Origin: Streptomyces sp. NBC_01298
GTDB taxonomy: Bacteria > Actinomycetota > Actinomycetes > Streptomycetales > Streptomycetaceae
Length of the DNA stretch: 64,000 bases
Reading direction: 5' to 3'
Assembly (NCBI RefSeq): GCF_035978755.1
Contig: NZ_CP108414.1
Coordinates: forward strand, 2,046,001-2,110,000
Shown here piece by piece: positions 49,616 to 57,438 of this stretch; the first letter of the stretch is position 1, and the number at the start of each line of letters is the position of its first letter. The notes under the pieces are model-generated. The model did no database searches. It saw only the letters and a list, made by a program, of their open reading frames with translations, and was not told where the DNA came from. The position numbers and the translations under genes were made by a program.

Positions 49616-50551
49616 TCAGAGGGACGCGCGCCGGCTCGCGTCCGGAACCAGGACCGTCTTTCCGCGGACGAGGGTTCCCGCTTCGGCTTCCGCGTGTACG
49701 TCGGCCAGGTCGGCCAGCGGGCGGACCGCGGCGGGGGCGACCTCCAGGTCGCCCGCGTCGACCAGCTCGACCAGGCGCGCGAGCTGCCCGGTGTCCTGGC
49801 GGGCCACCAGGTGGATGCCGCCGGGGATCGGGGTCGCCACGGAGACCGCCACGCCGCCCGGTCCGAGGAGGGCCGGCAGGGCGGCGGCGGCCTCCGGGGC
49901 GATCGGGGCCAGGTTGAGCACGGCGTCCAGGGGTTCACCCTCCAGGGCCGTGGAGAGCGGACCGGCCGTGTGGTCGATCACCCGCCGGGCCCCGTACCGC
50001 CGCACCGCCAGGGCGCTGCGCGGGCTCGCGGTCGCCACGACGGTGGCCCCGGCCCAGCGCGCGAGCTGCACGGCGAAGGCGCCCACGCCGCCGCCGGCCC
50101 CGTTGATCAGGATCCGGCTGCCCGGGCCGATCCCGGCCGCCTCGAACAGCGCCTGCCAGGCGGTCAGTCCGGCCACCGGGATCGCGGCCGCCGCCGTGAG
50201 GGGGAGGGAGCGGGGGGCGGGGACCAGCAGTCCAGGGGCGACGGACACGTACGGGGCGGCGGTTCCGCCCGCGTCCAGCCGGCCGATCACCCGTTCCCCG
50301 GTGGTCACGACCGTGCCGGCCAGGTCCCAGCCCGGGACGTACGGCAGGTCCAGGGGCAGGACGTCCCGCAGCCACCCGGCGCGCAGGGCGAGTTCGGACG
50401 GGTTGAAGGAGGTGGCCGCCACCTCTACGAGGACCTCGCCCGGAGCCGGGACGGGGACCGGTACTTCCTCGTGGCGGATGACGGCGGGGCCGCCGTAGGC
50501 GTGGATGCGGGCCGCGAGCATCGTGGCGGCGGGCTGTCGGGTTGCGTTCAT
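49616..50551 (-). CDS. NADP-dependent oxidoreductase, quinone-reductase type (MDR family)
   Basis: 311 residues from ATG 50551. N-terminal GroES-like domain MLAARIHAYGGPAVIRHEEVPVPVPAPGEVLVEVAATSFNPSELALRAG, nucleotide-binding motif GSRILINGAGGGVGAFAVQLARWAGATVVATAS, no zinc-ligand cysteines. This is the quinone oxidoreductase/zeta-crystallin branch of medium-chain dehydrogenases. It is divergent from an AraC regulator with 82 bases between, which probably controls it. Confidence 0.88.
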   Translation of the reverse strand: MNATRQPAATMLAARIHAYGGPAVIRHEEVPVPVPAPGEVLVEVAATSFNPSELALRAGWLRDVLPLDLPYVPGWDLAGTVVTTGERVIGRLDAGGTAAPYVSVAPGLLVPAPRSLPLTAAAAIPVAGLTAWQALFEAAGIGPGSRILINGAGGGVGAFAVQLARWAGATVVATASPRSALAVRRYGARRVIDHTAGPLSTALEGEPLDAVLNLAPIAPEAAAALPALLGPGGVAVSVATPIPGGIHLVARQDTGQLARLVELVDAGDLEVAPAAVRPLADLADVHAEAEAGTLVRGKTVLVPDASRRASL

Positions 50552-50558
50552 GACCCCC

Positions 50559-50626
50559 ACGCTATGAGCCGGGAGGAAGACGATCCATGCGTGAGGATCC
50601 ATGTTTCCTGCGCATCCGTCTAAGCT
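50559..50626. promoter_or_regulatory. Divergent promoter region with direct repeats
   Basis: Minus-strand -10 TAGCGT (50559-50564) lies 7 bases from ATG 50551, and plus-strand -10 TAAGCT (50621-50626) lies 7 bases from GTG 50634; both mRNAs look leaderless. Between them GATCCATG occurs twice (50582-50589 and 50596-50603), 14 bases apart, a spacing AraC proteins could read. Confidence 0.5.
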
Positions 50627-50633
50627 GCCGGGC

Positions 50634-51638
50634 GTGGACGTACTCAGCGATGTCATCGCGCTCATGCGTACGGGCAGGCCCACGTCGGCGCTCGTACGGT
50701 GGCACGCGCCCTGGGGCCAGCGGTTCCCCGCGGTCCCCGGGTCCGCCGGGTTCCAGGTGGTGCTCAGCGGAAGCTGTCTGCTGGAGAAAGCCTCGGGGCC
50801 GGTCCGCCTGAACCCCGGGGACGTGCTGTTCCTGCCGCACGGCCACGGGTACACCTTGCTCGGCGAGCCGTCGGCGCAGCCGGCCGAACCCCGCTGGGAC
50901 CCCACCCGCGAACCCGCCCTGCTCGTCCGGGACACCGTCGGGGAACCGGGCTCCGGGCCGGTCACCGTAACCCTGTGCGGCGGATACAAGATCGAGGCGG
51001 AGTTCGCGCATCCGCTGCTGCGCGAACTCCCCGAGGTGCTCCACCTGCCGGCCGGGCAGCCCGGCGCGGCCGAGGCGGTGGCCCTCCTGGCCCGGGAGGC
51101 CGAGGAGCCCGGGCTGGGGACGGACACGCTGCTCCCGGCCCTGCTGGACGTGCTGCTGCTCTACGTCCTGCGGGCCTACGTGGGCGGAGCTTGCGGACCG
51201 GGCGGGGCTTGCGGACCGGGCGGGGCCGCCGGGACCGACGGGGAGGCCGGGCGGACGGGCTGGGCGGCGGCGCTCGCCGACCCCGCCGTCGGCGCCGCAC
51301 TGGCAGCCGTCCACACCGAACCGGACCGCCCCTGGACGGTCGCCTCCCTGGCGGCACGGGCCGGACTGTCGCGGGCCGCGTTCGCCCGCCGGTTCCACGA
51401 ACGCGTCGGGCAGCCGCCGCTCGCCTACCTGACGTGGTGGCGCATGACCACGGCCGCGCGCCTGCTGCGCACCACCGACACGTCCCTGTCGGTCCTGGCG
51501 GCCCGCTCCGGCTACACCTCGGAGTACGCCTTCGCCCACGCCTTCAAACGGGCCCACGGGATCCCGCCCGGACGCTTCCGCGGCGGGCGGCACGACGAAG
51601 GGACGGCCCAGACCGTTTCCCTCGGATCACCTCGCTGA
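50634..51638 (+). CDS. AraC family regulator with cupin-type N-terminal domain
   Basis: 334 residues. GTG 50634 is chosen because the -10 box ends just before it; a frame from 50601 reads through the promoter. The AraC-binding cupin domain (residues about 15-115) contains VDVLSDVIALMRTGRPTSALVRWHAPWGQRFPA and LVLSG-like strands with LNPGDVLFLPHG. After a Gly/Ala linker with two 18-base repeats (51184-51219), the HTH pair reads RPWTVASLAARAGLSRAAFARRFHERVGQPPLAYLTWWRM and SLSVLAARSGYTSEYAFAHAFKRAHGIPPGRFR. It likely regulates the divergent oxidoreductase. Confidence 0.88.
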   Translation: MDVLSDVIALMRTGRPTSALVRWHAPWGQRFPAVPGSAGFQVVLSGSCLLEKASGPVRLNPGDVLFLPHGHGYTLLGEPSAQPAEPRWDPTREPALLVRDTVGEPGSGPVTVTLCGGYKIEAEFAHPLLRELPEVLHLPAGQPGAAEAVALLAREAEEPGLGTDTLLPALLDVLLLYVLRAYVGGACGPGGACGPGGAAGTDGEAGRTGWAAALADPAVGAALAAVHTEPDRPWTVASLAARAGLSRAAFARRFHERVGQPPLAYLTWWRMTTAARLLRTTDTSLSVLAARSGYTSEYAFAHAFKRAHGIPPGRFRGGRHDEGTAQTVSLGSPR

Positions 51639-51717
51639 CCAGATGGGGATGCCGGCGAGGTGGAGTCCGGCGAGATGGATGCCGGCGGCCTGGCCGTAGC
51701 GGGTGGCCGGGCCGGGG

Positions 51718-52275
51718 TCATTCCTCCGTGAGTTCCACCAGCTTCACGACGGTGTTCCAGTTGCGGGTGGTCACGTCCAGGCCCTTGACCACCGCCGGCT
51801 TCGCGAGGGACTCGCCCAGTTTGGAGCGGCCCAGGCCGTTGGGGGCGTAGAGGTAGATGACGCGGTCGCCCACGCGGTACTCCTCCGGGAGGTACGCGGG
51901 GGCGTCGATCGAGGCGAAGCGGGACTCGGCGGGCTGCTCGGAGCAGAAGGTGGCGTGGAGCTGTTTGCCTTCGAGTTCGGCCGCGGGGAAGGGGCAGGCG
52001 TCGGCGACGGCGCGCAGGTGGGCGCCGTCGAGCACCAGGCAGGGGACCCGGAAGCCGAAGTGGGCCTCGATGGCGGCCTCCAGCTCGCGGGCGAGGGCGG
52101 TCGGGGTCTTGCCGCTCGCGTCGGCGAAGACGGCGTTGCCGCTCTGGAGGTACGTCTGCACCTCCTCGTGGCCGAGGTCTGCCAGGACTTGGCGCAGCTC
52201 GGCCATCGGGACCTTCTTGTTCCCGCCGACGTTGATGCCCCGGAGCAGCGCCGCGTACTTCGTCGTCTTGGTCAT
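51718..52275 (-). CDS. DUF1697 protein
   Basis: 185 residues from ATG 52275, overlapping the upstream GNAT gene by 4 bases (ATGA). The DUF1697 signature is at the N-terminus: YAALLRGINVGGNKKVPMAELRQVLADLGHEEVQTYLQSGNAVF, and the C-terminal end reads SKLGESLAKPAVVKGLDVTTRNWNTVVKLVEL. No activity is established for this family; coupling to the acetyltransferase indicates a two-gene transcript. Confidence 0.93.
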   Translation of the reverse strand: MTKTTKYAALLRGINVGGNKKVPMAELRQVLADLGHEEVQTYLQSGNAVFADASGKTPTALARELEAAIEAHFGFRVPCLVLDGAHLRAVADACPFPAAELEGKQLHATFCSEQPAESRFASIDAPAYLPEEYRVGDRVIYLYAPNGLGRSKLGESLAKPAVVKGLDVTTRNWNTVVKLVELTEE

Positions 52276-52901
52276 GGCTGCACGATAGGGCGCAGCCCTG
52301 ACAACGCCGACGACGCCGACGACGCTGACAGCGCGGATCGGGCATCATCCGCGTGCCGCAGGTGCAGGTGCCCGTCGAGCGGGTAGGAGGGCGGCGCCGA
52401 CGGCAGGATCCTGCCGAACGCGTAGCCGCTCTTCTCGGCGACCCGGCAGGATGCCGCGTTGTCCGCCTGGTGGAGGAGTTCGAGGCATTCCAGACCATCG
52501 GCCCGGAAGGACTCGAAGGCCCAAGTACCGAGGGCGTCCAGGGCTCGTGGGGCCACGCCCCGCCCTCGGGCCCGCGCCGCCGTCCAGTAGCCGACCTCGG
52601 CGGAGGGCTTGCCGGGTCCGACTCCCTTCAGCACCACGTGGCCCGCCACAGCGGGGGCCCCGAGGGTCTCCTCCAGGACGGCGAAGCCGAACCGCGTGCC
52701 CGAGGCCCAGTCCCGCTCCCGGTCCCGCACCCACCGCAGCCCGTCCTCCGCGCCCTCCACGGGAGGACTCGCCCACCGCCGCAGGCCGGGATCCCGGTAC
52801 GCCTCGACCAGCGCGGTGACATCGTCCGCGCACCAGGGGCGAAGCACGAGCGCGGGCGCGGTCCACGTCGCGGCCGCGTGGAGGGTGACGGGAGCGTTCA
52901 T
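52272..52901 (-). CDS. GNAT family acetyltransferase, RimJ/RimL-like
   Basis: 209 residues from ATG 52901. LVLRPWCADDVTALVEAYRDPGLRRWAS begins a RimJ/RimL domain; the acetyl-CoA site is VGYWTAARARGRGVAPRALDALGTWAFE, followed by ELLHQADNAASCRVAEKSGYAFG. The C-terminus ends in a short Ser/Ala repeat encoded by the GACGACGCCGA-like bases at 52290-52335. Substrate unknown. Confidence 0.88.
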   Translation of the reverse strand: MNAPVTLHAAATWTAPALVLRPWCADDVTALVEAYRDPGLRRWASPPVEGAEDGLRWVRDRERDWASGTRFGFAVLEETLGAPAVAGHVVLKGVGPGKPSAEVGYWTAARARGRGVAPRALDALGTWAFESFRADGLECLELLHQADNAASCRVAEKSGYAFGRILPSAPPSYPLDGHLHLRHADDARSALSASSASSALSGLRPIVQP

Positions 52902-52978
52902 GATCGGATCGTACGCAGCCGCGTCCCGGCCCGTTCAGGATTCCCTTCCGCGGCGCCGCCGGACTCGCCGACCACCGC

Positions 52979-54199
52979 TCACCGCCGTCCGGGCAGTTCG
53001 GCCTCGATCAGGTCGGCCGCCTGGTGCGTGCCGCCCTCCGTTGCCATCTCGCGGCGGATGAGGTCCGCGCGGGCGGCGACCTCCGGGTCGGCGACCAGGG
53101 CGAGGACCGCCTCGCGCAGGGTCGTGGCGTCGGCCTCGGCCATCGGGACGTGCCGGGCGACGCCCAGGCCGGCCAGCGTGTCGGCGTTGCCGAACTGGTC
53201 GACCGCCTGCGGGACCGCGACCATCGGGGTCCCGGTGGCCAGCCCCTCCTGGCAGCCGCCCGTGCCCGCGTGGGTGATGAAGGCGGCGGCCCGGCGCAGG
53301 ATGTCCAACTGGGGGACCCAGCGGTGGACTTCGACGTTGGCGGGGATCTCGCCGATCTCGGCCTCGTCGGTGAACTTGCCGATCTGGAGCACCACGTGCC
53401 AGTCGGGCAGGTCCCCGAAGGCCTCCACGCACGTCCGGTAGAAGGCCGGCTGCTTGGTGAAGGTGGACCCGAAGGAGACCAGGAGGACCTTCTTCCCCTC
53501 GGCGCCCGCGGGGCGCGTCCAGGTGCCCTGCGTGGCACTGCGGTCACCCTGGCAGGCGCCGACGAAGGTGTACACGGTCTCGTCGACCCGGTCGGCGTGG
53601 GGCTGGAGGGCGCGCGGCATGAGGACGACGCTGCGGCGGGGGCGGCCGACGAACCGGTCGCTGTCCTCGTCGATGCCGTTCTCGTCGAGCCAGGCCCGGA
53701 ACCGGGCGTAGTACGCCCGCCCGCGCTCGGAGGCGCGCAGTGCGGCGGTCATCGGCGCGGCGACCTCCTCCTCGTAGCCGGTCCAGGCGACCAGGGTCGG
53801 GGAGAGGGAGACCGCGGGGACGCCCCAGCGGTGGGCGAGGACGATCGCGGGGTAGGCGGTGATGTCGTGGAGGACGAGGTCCGGCTCGTCGCCGTCGAAG
53901 GCGGCCGCGAGTTGCGGGAGGGCCTGGACGGCGTCGGCGAGGAAGGGCTCGATGTTGTCGATGACCTCGGTGCCCCACGCGTCGGGGTCCTCGTCGGTGG
54001 GGAGGGTGGAGTTCCAGACCACCGGGGTGGCGCCGGTCTCGGCGATCTTGTCCGCGTACGCGGCCGGGATGGCGTAGCTGACGCGGTGGCCGCGGGCGAC
54101 CAGTTCGCGGATCACTTCGATGCTCGGGTTGACGTGTCCGGCGGCGGCGATGGAGAACATGGCGATGTGGGCGGGCTGCGCGGTGGCGGTGGCGGTCAT
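52979..54199 (-). CDS. mgt: Macrolide-inactivating glycosyltransferase (MGT/OleD family)
   Basis: 406 residues from ATG 54199. GT-B fold of family GT1: N-terminal acceptor domain starts [41 protein letters not shown], with the catalytic His in AAGHVNP and a paired Asp near residue 110. The C-terminal UDP-sugar motif is [48 protein letters not shown]. Such enzymes glucosylate macrolides with UDP-glucose and give self-protection or intrinsic resistance. No macrolide synthesis genes are nearby. Its promoter carries a palindromic operator, so it is probably inducible. Confidence 0.93.
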   Translation of the reverse strand: MTATATAQPAHIAMFSIAAAGHVNPSIEVIRELVARGHRVSYAIPAAYADKIAETGATPVVWNSTLPTDEDPDAWGTEVIDNIEPFLADAVQALPQLAAAFDGDEPDLVLHDITAYPAIVLAHRWGVPAVSLSPTLVAWTGYEEEVAAPMTAALRASERGRAYYARFRAWLDENGIDEDSDRFVGRPRRSVVLMPRALQPHADRVDETVYTFVGACQGDRSATQGTWTRPAGAEGKKVLLVSFGSTFTKQPAFYRTCVEAFGDLPDWHVVLQIGKFTDEAEIGEIPANVEVHRWVPQLDILRRAAAFITHAGTGGCQEGLATGTPMVAVPQAVDQFGNADTLAGLGVARHVPMAEADATTLREAVLALVADPEVAARADLIRREMATEGGTHQAADLIEAELPGRR

Positions 54200-54205
54200 G
54201 AGGGA

Positions 54206-54234
54206 ACCATAACGAGACGAGACGTCTCGTGCAA
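54206..54234 (-). promoter_or_regulatory. mgt promoter with palindromic operator in the spacer
   Basis: On the minus strand TTGCAC (54234-54229), exactly 17 bases, then TATGGT (54211-54206), 6 bases before ATG 54199: a near-consensus promoter of a leaderless mRNA. The spacer contains ACGAGACGTCTCGT (54217-54230), a perfect 14-base palindrome reaching into the -35 box. A bound TetR-type repressor would exclude RNA polymerase. Confidence 0.8.
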
Positions 54235-54355
54235 CCTATTGGCCGGCAGACCGCCAGTTCGGGGGAAGGGCGGGCCGGTGCGAAACTTGTCCGGTCATGA
54301 GCACCCGGGTACGCCCGGGGCACCCGGAGACACCGACACGGACCGCGGAGACGGC

Positions 54356-55222
54356 ATGGACGAGGCACGGGCCCGGCAGGCCCTGACGGCGGCGGGCCTG
54401 GCAGGGGCGGGTTCGCCCGCTCCCCGGCTGCTGGCCCTCGGCGAGAACGCCGTCTTCGCGCTCGGCGACGACCTGGTCGCCAAGGTCGGCCGGGAGGCGG
54501 CGCTGCTGCCGCGGGCCGAGCTGGAACTCGCCGTGGCGGGCTGGCTCGCGGAGTCCGGGGTCCCCGCGGTCCGCGCGGCCGAACCGGAGCCGCGGCTGGT
54601 GGACGGGCACCCGGTGACCTTGTGGCACCGGCTCCCCGACGCGGTCCGCCCGGCCGGCCCGGAAGACCTCGCAGCGCTGCTGCGGCGGATCCACGCCCTG
54701 CCCGCGCCCCCCTTCGTCCTGCCCCCGCGCGATCTGCTGGGCGGGGTCGAGCGCTGGCTGCGGCTGGCGGGCGGGGCGATCGATCCGGCGGACGCGGCGT
54801 ACCTGCGGGCCCGCCGCGACGGGTACGCCTCCCAGGTCGCCGCCCTCACCCCGCACCTCGCGCCGGGCCCGATCCACGGCGACGCGCTGCCCCGCAACGT
54901 GCACGTGGGCCCGGACGGGCCGGTCCTCGTGGACCTGGAGACGGTCTCCGCCGACCTGCGCGAGCACGACCTGGTGGTGATGGCCCTCTCCCGAGACCGG
55001 TACGCCCTGCCGGGCGCGGCGTACGAGGAGTTCACGGCGGCGTACGGCTGGGACGTGCGCGACTGGGAGGGCTGCGCGGTCCTGCGCGGCGCCCGCGAAA
55101 CGGCCAGCTGCGCCTGGGTCTCCCAGCACGCCCCGGCCAACCCGAAGGCCCTGGCCGAGTTCCGCCGCCGGGTGACCTCCCTGCGCGAGGGCGACCCGGA
55201 AATCCGCTGGCACGCCTTCTAG
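54356..55222 (+). CDS. Aminoglycoside-phosphotransferase-like kinase (APH family)
   Basis: 288 residues from ATG 54356, with GGAG upstream. Small protein-kinase-like fold: glycine-region LLALGENAVFALGDDLVAKVGR with the ATP-binding Lys, catalytic loop GPIHGDALPRNVHV (Asp and Asn), and LVDLETVSADLREHDLVVMAL with the metal Asp. The substrate could be an aminoglycoside, homoserine or another small alcohol. It is not necessarily a resistance gene. Confidence 0.85.
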   Translation: MDEARARQALTAAGLAGAGSPAPRLLALGENAVFALGDDLVAKVGREAALLPRAELELAVAGWLAESGVPAVRAAEPEPRLVDGHPVTLWHRLPDAVRPAGPEDLAALLRRIHALPAPPFVLPPRDLLGGVERWLRLAGGAIDPADAAYLRARRDGYASQVAALTPHLAPGPIHGDALPRNVHVGPDGPVLVDLETVSADLREHDLVVMALSRDRYALPGAAYEEFTAAYGWDVRDWEGCAVLRGARETASCAWVSQHAPANPKALAEFRRRVTSLREGDPEIRWHAF

Positions 55223-55243
55223 GACCGGCGTATCGATTCCCCC

Positions 55244-55888
55244 ATGAAACTTTCCCTCTCCCTCCACCGGGCCCGGCTCGGCCCGGCGGAGTTCCAGGTG
55301 ATCCGCCCGGCCCGGCCGCCGGAGCGCGCGGTGCTGTCGGACGGCCGCTGGTACCTGGACGCCCAGGTCGACCAGCAGGCCGCGCAGCTCGTCGCCGCGC
55401 TGTGGTCGCTCGCCGCCACCTCCCCGCGCTCACTGGTCCACGTACCGCTGCGGCGCACCGATCCCGACACCGGGGAACCGGGCCTCGACCTGGTCCTCCT
55501 GCACCACTCGCTCCAGTTCGCCCCCTCGCGCTGGAAGGAGCTGCGAGCCCGGCTGGGACCGGGACGGCCGCGGACCGCGGACCTGCCCGGACCGCTTTCG
55601 GACGGCCGCGCCCGCGAGCTCCGGCCGGAGCGGCAGCACCGGGAGAACCGGGACCGGTTCCACCAGCGGGTCCACGCCGGGGCGCTGTTCATGACGGGCA
55701 GCGCCGCGTTGTTCGCCGACACCTCATGGCTCTTCGCCGACGTGGCCCACCGGGGTCCGGGGTACGTCCACGCCCGCCCCGACCACGGGCACTACTGCGC
55801 CCGGATGGGGCAGGGCGACGGCCTCGTCGCCGACGGCGGCGGCAGCGCGATCCACGTCGTCTACCGCGATCAGTGGCCGGACCGCTGA
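55244..55888 (+). CDS. Conserved hypothetical protein
   Basis: 214 residues from ATG 55244, 21 bases after the APH-like stop and probably in the same transcript. No recognised domain. It is hydrophilic, with no membrane segment or signal peptide. Notable segments are KLSLSLHRARLGPAEFQVIRPA at the start, RHRENRDRF-like charged helices in the middle, and VADGGGSAIHVVYRDQW at the end. Codon use is typical of the window, so it is likely a real, genus-restricted gene. Confidence 0.65.
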   Translation: MKLSLSLHRARLGPAEFQVIRPARPPERAVLSDGRWYLDAQVDQQAAQLVAALWSLAATSPRSLVHVPLRRTDPDTGEPGLDLVLLHHSLQFAPSRWKELRARLGPGRPRTADLPGPLSDGRARELRPERQHRENRDRFHQRVHAGALFMTGSAALFADTSWLFADVAHRGPGYVHARPDHGHYCARMGQGDGLVADGGGSAIHVVYRDQWPDR

Positions 55889-55907
55889 CCCGCGGCCCCC
55901 TCCGGCG

Positions 55908-56513
55908 TCAGGCCGCCGCGCCGGATCCCGCGCCGGCCTGCCAGGCGCGGCCGATGCCGCGCAGCATCGCCGGGTACACCCCGAGGTGGCGGAAGGGCTT
56001 GATGCCCACCATGTAGAGGGCGCCGAGGAGTCCGTTCGGCTTGACCAGGATCGCCATCCGGCCGTGGTAGCCGCCCGCTCCGTCCTCGTCCGGGACCCAG
56101 CCGATGTGCAGGATCCCGTGCACGGTCCGGTTGGCGGTCTCCAGCGCCCACTCGTCATGCGTCTGGTAGACGGTGCTGAACGTGGGCGAACCGGACGCCG
56201 AACCCCGGGCGTTCGCCCGCAGGTCCTCGGGCAGCCGGTCCCGCAGGCTCGGCACCCGGCCGCCGAGGCCGTCGGCGGGCTTGTCCCAGCCGAGCAGCGC
56301 GCCCAGCTTCCAGCGGACCGCGAAGAGCACGCGCACCGCCGGAGAGGCGGCCTCGTGCTGCCCCCAGCCCTTCTCGAACTGCTCCACGAGCCGTGCGAGG
56401 TCGTCCGGACCGCCCGGCGTCGGGAGCTCCCACACGTCCTCGACCCGGAAGTCGCCGGCGATCTCGTGGATCCGCCAGGGCCGATCGGTGTGCGCGGTTC
56501 TGGGCAGTCTCAT
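55908..56513 (-). CDS. DUF2867 protein
   Basis: 201 residues from ATG 56513. The DUF2867 pattern is clear: RLPRTAHTDRPWRIHEIAGDFRVEDVWELPTPGG at the start, VRWKLGALLGWDKPADGLGG in the middle, and HIGWVPDEDGAGGYHGRMAILVKPNGLLGALYMVGIKPFRHLGVYPAMLRGIG near the end. The family has a START-like fold and binds hydrophobic ligands by inference only. It converges on the hypothetical gene with 19 bases between. Confidence 0.9.
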   Translation of the reverse strand: MRLPRTAHTDRPWRIHEIAGDFRVEDVWELPTPGGPDDLARLVEQFEKGWGQHEAASPAVRVLFAVRWKLGALLGWDKPADGLGGRVPSLRDRLPEDLRANARGSASGSPTFSTVYQTHDEWALETANRTVHGILHIGWVPDEDGAGGYHGRMAILVKPNGLLGALYMVGIKPFRHLGVYPAMLRGIGRAWQAGAGSGAAA

Positions 56514-56602
56514 GAGCGAGCCCCGATCTGTGCGATCCCTTATGGAAAAGACTAGGGCTCTCGGTGTGGGCGAGGGCATCTTCCACGCGTGCTTCGGCGA
56601 CG

Positions 56603-57346
56603 TCAGATCCGGTACGGCACCACGGGCCAGGCCCGCTCGACTATCGCCTCGGGGTCCGTGGTGCGCCGCAGGTAGCTCTGCAGCGAGGCCGCCTGTTCGG
56701 CCGCCGCGCGGATCTGGAGCTCGTGCAGGTCCGCCAGGGCGACCGTCCCTATCGCCGCGTGCACGGCGCCCATCCGCCGAGCGGCGCGGGCCGCCGCCAG
56801 CGCGTCCGCGCCCGCGTCGTGCGCCGCTTCCAGGCTCACCCCGTAGTGCTCGCAGAGGGCCTGGAGGGTGCGCCGGCCCTTGCGGTAGCGGTCCGCGTGC
56901 TTGTCCAGGACCAGGGGGTCGATGACGGGCGGCGCGGTCGTACCCGGCCAGCGCTCGCCCAGCGGGCGGATCCCGTGGCGGCGGCACTCGCGGTCCAGCA
57001 GGGTCAGGTCGTACCGCGCGTTCATCACCACCAGCGGGGTTCCCGAGCTCAGCGCCTCCACGAGCGTCCGGGTGATCTCCTCGATCGCCGGGGCCGCCGC
57101 CATCCCCCGCGAGCGGGCGTGGTCCGTGGAGATGCCGTGGATCGCCGAGGCCTGCTCCGGGATCGGCACGCCCGGGTCGACCAGCCAGGTCCGCTCGCGG
57201 GCCACCTGACCGTCCGGGCCGACCGTGAGGACGGCCGCCGTCACGATCCGGTCGGATTCGGTGTCGGTGCCCGTGGTCTCCAGGTCGAAGGCCACCATCG
57301 GCCCGCCGTGCCAGTCCCCCATCCAGTCCCCCGCCCGGTCCCCCAT
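56603..57346 (-). CDS. DEDDh 3'-5' exonuclease (DNA polymerase III epsilon-like)
   Basis: 247 residues from ATG 57346, with GGGGGGA upstream. ExoI motif MVAFDLETTGTDTESD near residue 20, IHGISTDHARSRGM near 70, ExoII around LVVMNARYDLTLLDREC, and ExoIII with the catalytic His in EAAHDAGADALAAARAARRMG near 180. It belongs to the stand-alone epsilon-like exonucleases that degrade single-stranded DNA or RNA, such as RNase T or DnaQ-like repair proteins. No polymerase partner adjoins. Confidence 0.92.
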   Translation of the reverse strand: MGDRAGDWMGDWHGGPMVAFDLETTGTDTESDRIVTAAVLTVGPDGQVARERTWLVDPGVPIPEQASAIHGISTDHARSRGMAAAPAIEEITRTLVEALSSGTPLVVMNARYDLTLLDRECRRHGIRPLGERWPGTTAPPVIDPLVLDKHADRYRKGRRTLQALCEHYGVSLEAAHDAGADALAAARAARRMGAVHAAIGTVALADLHELQIRAAAEQAASLQSYLRRTTDPEAIVERAWPVVPYRI

Positions 57347-57438
57347 CGTGTTCCCCCCGTACCCGTCCCTCTACGTCAACGGCTTTCAGCCTGACACGGG
57401 CCACTGACAGCCCCGGAGGCGGGGCGGCCGGCGACCGC

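Noticed and set aside
52979..54199. Macrolide biosynthesis cluster signalled by the MGT gene
   Set aside because: No polyketide synthase, deoxysugar or tailoring genes lie nearby; intrinsic-resistance MGT genes are common in Streptomyces.
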